In this document: positions 6,015-8,972 of the stretch, one piece after another
How positions within the stretch are numbered: the first letter of the stretch is position 1
Layout: the number at the start of each line of letters is the position of its first letter
NCBI GenBank assembly: GCA_027037025.1
Contig: JALWBS010000073.1
Location: 1-8,972 of the forward strand
From: Desulfurococcales archaeon
Lineage (GTDB): Archaea; Thermoproteota; Thermoprotei_A; Sulfolobales; Ignisphaeraceae
Length of the DNA stretch: 8,972 bases
Reading direction: 5' to 3'
Made by a program: the position numbers and the translations under genes
The notes under the pieces: model-generated
What the model was told of the DNA's origin: nothing
The model's database searches: none
Seen by the model: only the letters and a program-made list of their open reading frames with translations

Positions 6015-6017
6015 CTG
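6005..6017 (+). promoter_or_regulatory. SD plus non-canonical CTG start of the first Fe-S MinD ATPase
   Basis: GGTGAG (6005-6010) overlaps the end of the NifX-like gene and is followed, after the TAG stop, by CTG 6015-6017 at the same 4-base spacing as the SD and ATG at 5538. No ATG, GTG or TTG lies between the TAG and the P-loop codons. CTG, or less likely ATC 6018, must initiate unless the base is a sequencing error for GTG. Confidence 0.55.
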
Positions 6018-6887
6018 ATCGAGGAGATCGCGGTCGCTAGCGGTAAGGGAGGTACTGGAAAGACCTTCGTATCCTCATCGCTTCTGTACTACCTAGCGAG
6101 GATCCGTGGAGTCAACGCCGTGGGCGTGGATGGGGATGCGGAAGCCCCTGACCTCGTACTCGCGTGCGGTGGAGAGCGCAGAGCTCTTCGCGAAGAGCGC
6201 TTCGCCGAGCTCCGCATAGCTACGATCGATCGTGGGCGCTGCACGAAGTGCCTCAGATGCATCGATGTCTGCGCCTTCGACGCGATCGCTCGGGGTAGCG
6301 ATGGTTACCCGCTCGTCGATGAGTATCTATGCGAGGGCTGTGGAGCATGCGCATTGGTGTGCCCAGCTAAGTGCGTATCCCTCGAGCCTAGGCTCAGCGG
6401 CATCGTCAAGCTCGTCGAGACGGGTCTCGGTCTCAAGATCGTGAGCTCCGAGATAACCGCTGGTTCTCGAGCAACGGGGCACGTGGTTCACAAAGCTAGG
6501 GAGCTCGCTAAGGAGATGAATCCCGAGATGATCGTGGTGGACAGCGCCGCGGGGATAGGCTGCGCAGTGATCTCCTCCATCGTCGGCGTGGACCTGCTCA
6601 TCGTGGTCGTCGAGCCCCTACCACCATCCATAGCCGGCGCTAGGAGGATGATCGAGCTGGGGAAGAGGATGGGGTTGAGGATGGTTGCCGTAGTGAACAA
6701 GCACGATCTTAACGAAGAGGCGTCGCGTAGGGTTGGGGATGAGCTGGGCATCGAGGTCGTTGGCTACGTACCCTACGACCCCACGGTGATCGAGAGCTAC
6801 GCGCATCTACAACCCGTTCTGCACTACGATCCCAACTCCAGAGCTTCGAAAACGTTGCTAGAGATCTTCACCACGCTGGTGGGCTAG
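6015..6887 (+). CDS. MinD-superfamily P-loop ATPase with inserted 2x[4Fe-4S] ferredoxin domain (first copy)
   Basis: With CTG 6015 as start the protein has 290 residues, equal to the neighbouring paralogue, and its P-loop falls at the same position. The deviant Walker A is SGKGGTGKT (Lys11, Lys16, Thr17), followed by VDGDAEAPD. The ferredoxin insert supplies Cys76, 79, 82, 86 and Cys106, 109, 112, 116 for two [4Fe-4S] clusters. The switch II/Walker B region is IVVDSAAGIGC near 173-183, then VVVEPLPPS and VVNKHDL. The known family is cytoplasmic Fe-S-containing MinD/Mrp-like ATPases, often coded beside NifX-like proteins and thought to load or move metal clusters. Starting at GTG 6120 would delete the whole P-loop, so that start is wrong. 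It directly follows the NifX-like stop in the same frame; the next gene starts 1 base after its TAG. Confidence 0.88.
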   Translation: MIEEIAVASGKGGTGKTFVSSSLLYYLARIRGVNAVGVDGDAEAPDLVLACGGERRALREERFAELRIATIDRGRCTKCLRCIDVCAFDAIARGSDGYPLVDEYLCEGCGACALVCPAKCVSLEPRLSGIVKLVETGLGLKIVSSEITAGSRATGHVVHKARELAKEMNPEMIVVDSAAGIGCAVISSIVGVDLLIVVVEPLPPSIAGARRMIELGKRMGLRMVAVVNKHDLNEEASRRVGDELGIEVVGYVPYDPTVIESYAHLQPVLHYDPNSRASKTLLEIFTTLVG

Positions 6888-6888
6888 G

Positions 6889-7761
6889 GTGCCGAGGGTA
6901 GTAGCGGTCATGGGTGGCAAGGGAGGGGTTGGAAAGACGTTCATAGCTCTGAACACGGCTAGGATCCTCGGCGAAGAGGGTAGAACCCTGCTAATCGATG
7001 CCGATGTGGATAACCCGTGCGCAACGCACTTCCTACGAACAGAGCTCGTGTGGAGGGAGAGCGTGGAGAGCTTCGTCCCCGTGATAGATAGGTCTAGATG
7101 CATCGAGTGCCTCAACTGCGTAAATCAATGCCCCGAAAAGGCGCTGTTCCACGTACCCAGCAAGGGGGTGAACCTGATCCCCGATCTATGCAACGGATGT
7201 GGGGTTTGCAAAATCGTTTGCCCCGTGAACGCCGTTGCGGAGGGTAGGAAGGTGGAGGGATGGATCGAGTTCTACAAAGGTACAGCGCTCGACCTACTCG
7301 TTGGGAAGCTCGAGGTTGGTAGTAGGAGAGAGGCTTTCGTTATCGAGAAGCTCATCTCCAGAGCCTCGAGGATGTGGAGCGACTACAGCTACGTAGTCAT
7401 CGACTCACCGCCGGGGACGAGCGCCAAGCTATACCCGATAGCTAGGTTCAGCGACTCGATAGCTCTCGTAACCGAGCCAACGCCTCTAGGCCTAAGCGAT
7501 CTCGTCAAGGCTATGAACCTCGTGGAGAAGGTTCGCGGAGGCTCCAGGGTCGTGATCGTGGTTAACAAGAGCGGGTTGAATCGAGAGGTTGAGCAGAGGA
7601 TCCTCGAGATCGCGAGGTCTAGAGGTCTAAGGGTGTTTACGATCCCCTACAGAGATACCGTGCCTAGATCCGTAGCGGGGAAGAGGATCTACGTAGACAT
7701 CTTCAACGACGATATATCCCAGACGCTTCGAGAACTCGCTCGGGAGCTGTGTAAGCCATGA
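6889..7761 (+). CDS. MinD-superfamily P-loop ATPase with inserted 2x[4Fe-4S] ferredoxin domain (second copy)
   Basis: A 290-residue paralogue of the upstream gene with the same layout. Deviant Walker A is GGKGGVGKT (Lys11, Lys16, Thr17), with Asp37/Asp39/Asp41 in LLIDADVDNP. Cluster cysteines are 71, 74, 77, 81 and 101, 104, 107, 111. Switch II is VVIDSPPGTS (about 170-178), followed by VTEPTPLGLSDL and VVNKSGL, a guanine/adenine-contact-like NKxxL. This copy keeps the canonical DSPPG, whereas the first has DSAAG, so the two may differ in nucleotide response and form a heterodimer. GTG 6889 has a good SD (GGTGGG, 6878-6883) inside the end of the previous gene. Its own end overlaps the next gene by ATGA. 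Membership of the ORP-like operon suggests joint Fe-S or mixed-metal cluster handling with the NifX-like protein. Confidence 0.92.
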   Translation: MPRVVAVMGGKGGVGKTFIALNTARILGEEGRTLLIDADVDNPCATHFLRTELVWRESVESFVPVIDRSRCIECLNCVNQCPEKALFHVPSKGVNLIPDLCNGCGVCKIVCPVNAVAEGRKVEGWIEFYKGTALDLLVGKLEVGSRREAFVIEKLISRASRMWSDYSYVVIDSPPGTSAKLYPIARFSDSIALVTEPTPLGLSDLVKAMNLVEKVRGGSRVVIVVNKSGLNREVEQRILEIARSRGLRVFTIPYRDTVPRSVAGKRIYVDIFNDDISQTLRELARELCKP

Positions 7762-8048
7762 GCTTCGGCCCCGAGGTTAGGAACCTCCTAAGGAAGCTGC
7801 TCCTCGGCTACAGAACGTATTTCGATAGGTTCGGAGCCCTGAACTCCGATGGTAGGAAGCTCCTCAGCGAGTTGACTAGGTACCTAGTCCACGAGCACCC
7901 CGAGATGAAGCCCTTAGTTCAGCGCGTTAGGAAGAACCCGACGCTAGAGAACGTGTCGAAACTAGCGCGCGAAGTGCTGGGCGATGAGGAGGTCGAGAAC
8001 CTCATCAAAGCCGCTCTCTACGGTCCCTACACCTACTCCGATCACTAG
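7758..8048 (+). CDS. Small helical protein of unknown function, last gene of the NifX/Fe-S MinD operon
   Basis: A 96-residue, highly charged, predicted all-helical protein without cysteines, signal peptide or membrane segment. Features visible are a Leu/Arg-rich first helix (EVRNLLRKLLLGYRTYFDR), a YLVHEHPEMKPLVQR segment with two His, and a C-terminal helix ending GPYTYSDH. I do not recognise the family. ATG 7758 overlaps the stop of the second Fe-S MinD gene (ATGA), which indicates translational coupling. It is therefore likely to act with those ATPases or the NifX-like protein, for example as an adaptor; that is inference from position only. No Cys means it is unlikely to hold a cluster by itself. 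The codon use looks like that of its neighbours, so it is a real gene rather than a chance frame. Confidence 0.75.
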   Translation: MSFGPEVRNLLRKLLLGYRTYFDRFGALNSDGRKLLSELTRYLVHEHPEMKPLVQRVRKNPTLENVSKLAREVLGDEEVENLIKAALYGPYTYSDH

Positions 8049-8049
8049 A

Positions 8050-8115
8050 ACCACCTTTCAGCCGCGGCAACGCTCATCACCGATCAGGGGGTAGGCAGAT
8101 TCATCACCGCGGTGT
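8050..8115 (-). ncRNA. Archaeal C/D box 2'-O-methylation guide sRNA (second)
   Basis: Read on the minus strand the order is complete. Box C is GTGATGA (8107-8101), with a 13-base guide ATCTGCCTACCCC (8100-8088). Box D' is CTGA (8087-8084), linker TCG, box C' GTGATGA (8080-8074). The second guide is the 12-base GCGTTGCCGCGG (8073-8062), and box D is CTGA (8061-8058). Flanks CACC and GGTG can pair weakly as a terminal stem. The D guide can pair with CCGCGGUAAU of the universally conserved 530 loop of 16S rRNA: 10 pairs, two of them G-U. The fifth-base rule would then mark the G at E. coli position 529; this is from memory of the rRNA and unverified. The D' target would read GGGGUAGGCAGAU with a modified U. 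It fills the gap between the 96-residue protein gene and the HAD gene, antisense to the HAD leader. Confidence 0.9.
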
Positions 8116-8119
8116 CTCG

Positions 8120-8800
8120 ATGTATAGATGCGTAGTGGCTATGGATATAGACGGTACCCTAACCCCTATCAGAAGCTCCTGGGCTTTTCTACACCACGTA
8201 CTTGGCTCTCGGGCCAGGAGTAGGAGGTACGTAGATCTCTTCAGGTACGGGTTGATCAGCTACGAGGAGTGGGTCTACCTAGACCTATCGCTTTGGAAAG
8301 GGCTTAGCTACCAGTGTTTCAGAGAGATACTGCGCTCCATACCGTGGAGAAGCGGTGTTGAACACCTCAAGAAGCTCGTCGAGAGGTGGAGGGATAAGGT
8401 CCTGTTCATAGCCGTGACGGGGGGCTTCGCAGAGCTCGGTGAGAGAGTTGTTGAGGAGCTCGGGTTCCACGAATTCGTGGGTACGCTCGTCGAGGTGAGG
8501 AACGGTAGGTTAACGGGTTTCGCTAGGAGATACGTCGAGTTCAGCCATGGGAAGGTGGAGGAGCTTCTCGAGATCCTCGAGCGCAGAGGCTTGGGCTCGG
8601 TGCCCATCGTAAGCGTTGGCGATAGCTACATAGATCGCGAACTCTTCGAGATCAGCGACATCTCCATAGCGTTCTGCCCCGAAGACCCCGAGCTAGCAAA
8701 GATCGTGAACCTCGTGGTCAACTGCGATCTGAGAAGCTTAGCCAGCGTGCTGAACCAAGTCATCAAGTACATAGTTAATGAACACGCGTTGCGTAAGTAG
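8120..8800 (+). CDS. HAD superfamily hydrolase, phosphoserine-phosphatase (SerB)-like
   Basis: A complete 226-residue cytoplasmic phosphatase. Motif I is MDIDGTLTP (nucleophile Asp9, acid/base Asp11), motif II is AVTGG (Thr100), motif III Lys145 in SHGKVEE, and motif IV VGDSYIDREL (Asp168, Asp172). The insert between motifs I and II is helical (about 15-90) and includes SWAFLHHVLG and SYEEWVYLDLSLWKG. This is the C1-cap layout of SerB-like phosphatases, where 'SWxxlhhxlG' and 'eeW' are common in archaeal members. It hydrolyses a small phosphomonoester; phosphoserine is plausible but not proven, as the cap substrate residues cannot be judged. ATG 8120 has a GGTG SD at 8111-8114. Its leader is antisense to the C/D sRNA, so expression may be affected by that RNA or its processing. 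No clear own TATA box is seen. Confidence 0.85.
   Translation: MYRCVVAMDIDGTLTPIRSSWAFLHHVLGSRARSRRYVDLFRYGLISYEEWVYLDLSLWKGLSYQCFREILRSIPWRSGVEHLKKLVERWRDKVLFIAVTGGFAELGERVVEELGFHEFVGTLVEVRNGRLTGFARRYVEFSHGKVEELLEILERRGLGSVPIVSVGDSYIDRELFEISDISIAFCPEDPELAKIVNLVVNCDLRSLASVLNQVIKYIVNEHALRK
8143..8152 (-). promoter_or_regulatory. Candidate TATA box for the minus-strand C/D sRNA
   Basis: TCTATATCC on the minus strand, inside the first codons of the HAD gene, is centred near 8148. It would start transcription near 8122, about 15 bases before box C. Assigned from spacing alone. Confidence 0.35.
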
Positions 8801-8881
8801 CTCAACCCCAACACGTCGACACATCGATTCGCGTTCGCCTAGCTAAACCCTTCTCACTCAATCGGAATGACCATGGCAGTA

Positions 8882-8891
8882 GCGTTTTAAG
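8882..8891 (+). promoter_or_regulatory. Possible TATA box near the right edge
   Basis: CGTTTTAAGC is TATA-like and would start transcription near 8912, about 35 bases before ATG 8947. The downstream gene is mostly outside the window, so this is tentative. The rest of 8801-8946 shows no gene or RNA signature. Confidence 0.3.
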
Positions 8892-8946
8892 CTTCGCAAC
8901 GATAGGTGTACCACGGCTAGCGCAGCGAAGGGTGTTCTAAGCATTG

Positions 8947-8972
8947 ATGGAGTGGCTCATCACCCTCGTAGG
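8947..8972 (+). CDS. Possible start of a truncated gene at the window edge
   Basis: ATG 8947 opens a frame reading MEWLITLV that runs off the window, a hydrophobic start that could be a membrane or exported protein. A GGTG-containing stretch (AAGGGTG, 8927-8933) lies about 13 bases upstream, rather far for an SD, and a TATA-like box lies further up. Nine codons are too few to be sure; a minus-strand gene ending near 8920 is also possible. Confidence 0.25.

Noticed and set aside
6120..6122. GTG 6120 as the start of the first Fe-S MinD ATPase
   Set aside because: It would remove the entire P-loop that is intact in the open frame upstream.
6488..7115. Minus-strand open frames opposite the ATPase genes
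   Set aside because: They are shadows of strongly motif-supported plus-strand genes and show no protein-like pattern.
8955..8963. Minus-strand GTGATGA near the right edge, a possible box C
   Set aside because: No CTGA follows within guide distance, so there is no C/D RNA.
1..8972. CRISPR array, insertion sequence, tRNA or rRNA gene
   Set aside because: No regularly spaced repeats, transposase motifs, terminal inverted repeats, cloverleaf or rRNA signature were seen on either strand.

Overview
The window looks like chromosomal DNA of a thermophilic crenarchaeon, probably Desulfurococcales-like. This is an inference from several things seen together: AGG/AGA arginine and ATA isoleucine codons are common; genes start with ATG, GTG or TTG; archaeal TATA boxes sit about 25 bases upstream of starts, in places with no leader; GGTG-type Shine-Dalgarno (SD) sites are present; and there are two clear archaeal C/D box guide RNAs. 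The species cannot be named from this sequence.

Left part (1-3360), with the lowest G+C lines I sampled. It holds the 3' end of a probable NDP-forming acyl-CoA synthetase gene, a complete alkaline-phosphatase-superfamily enzyme (223-1074, +), and a two-gene minus-strand operon (3306 to 1071) for two exported, sequon-rich surface proteins. The second of these is a membrane-anchored Ig-like protein with a Thr/Ser stalk. The phosphatase gene and the surface operon converge and overlap by 4 bases.

Middle (3362-5489). A 370-base stretch without an intact gene may be a decayed gene. After it come a small CxxC carboxymuconolactone-decarboxylase-like protein with a leaderless promoter, a textbook C/D box sRNA (about 4135-4198, +), a two-helix membrane protein and an M48 membrane metalloprotease (HEVGH). 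A weaker C/D-like element lies in the divergent gap at 5387-5456.

Right part (5538-8972). The most notable locus is a tight plus-strand operon: a NifX-like protein with a Gly/Arg-rich head, two consecutive MinD-type ATPases that each carry an inserted 2x[4Fe-4S] ferredoxin segment, and an unidentified 96-residue helical protein. This resembles the bacterial orange-protein (ORP) / Fe-S MinD clusters. The first ATPase has no ATG, GTG or TTG upstream of its P-loop. It follows the NifX TAG stop in the same frame and probably starts at CTG 6015, which gives it the same 290-residue length as its neighbour. A second textbook C/D sRNA (about 8050-8115, -) fills the next gap, with its 5' end opposite the ribosome-binding site of a phosphoserine-phosphatase-like HAD hydrolase (8120-8800). 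The window ends with a possible start of another gene.
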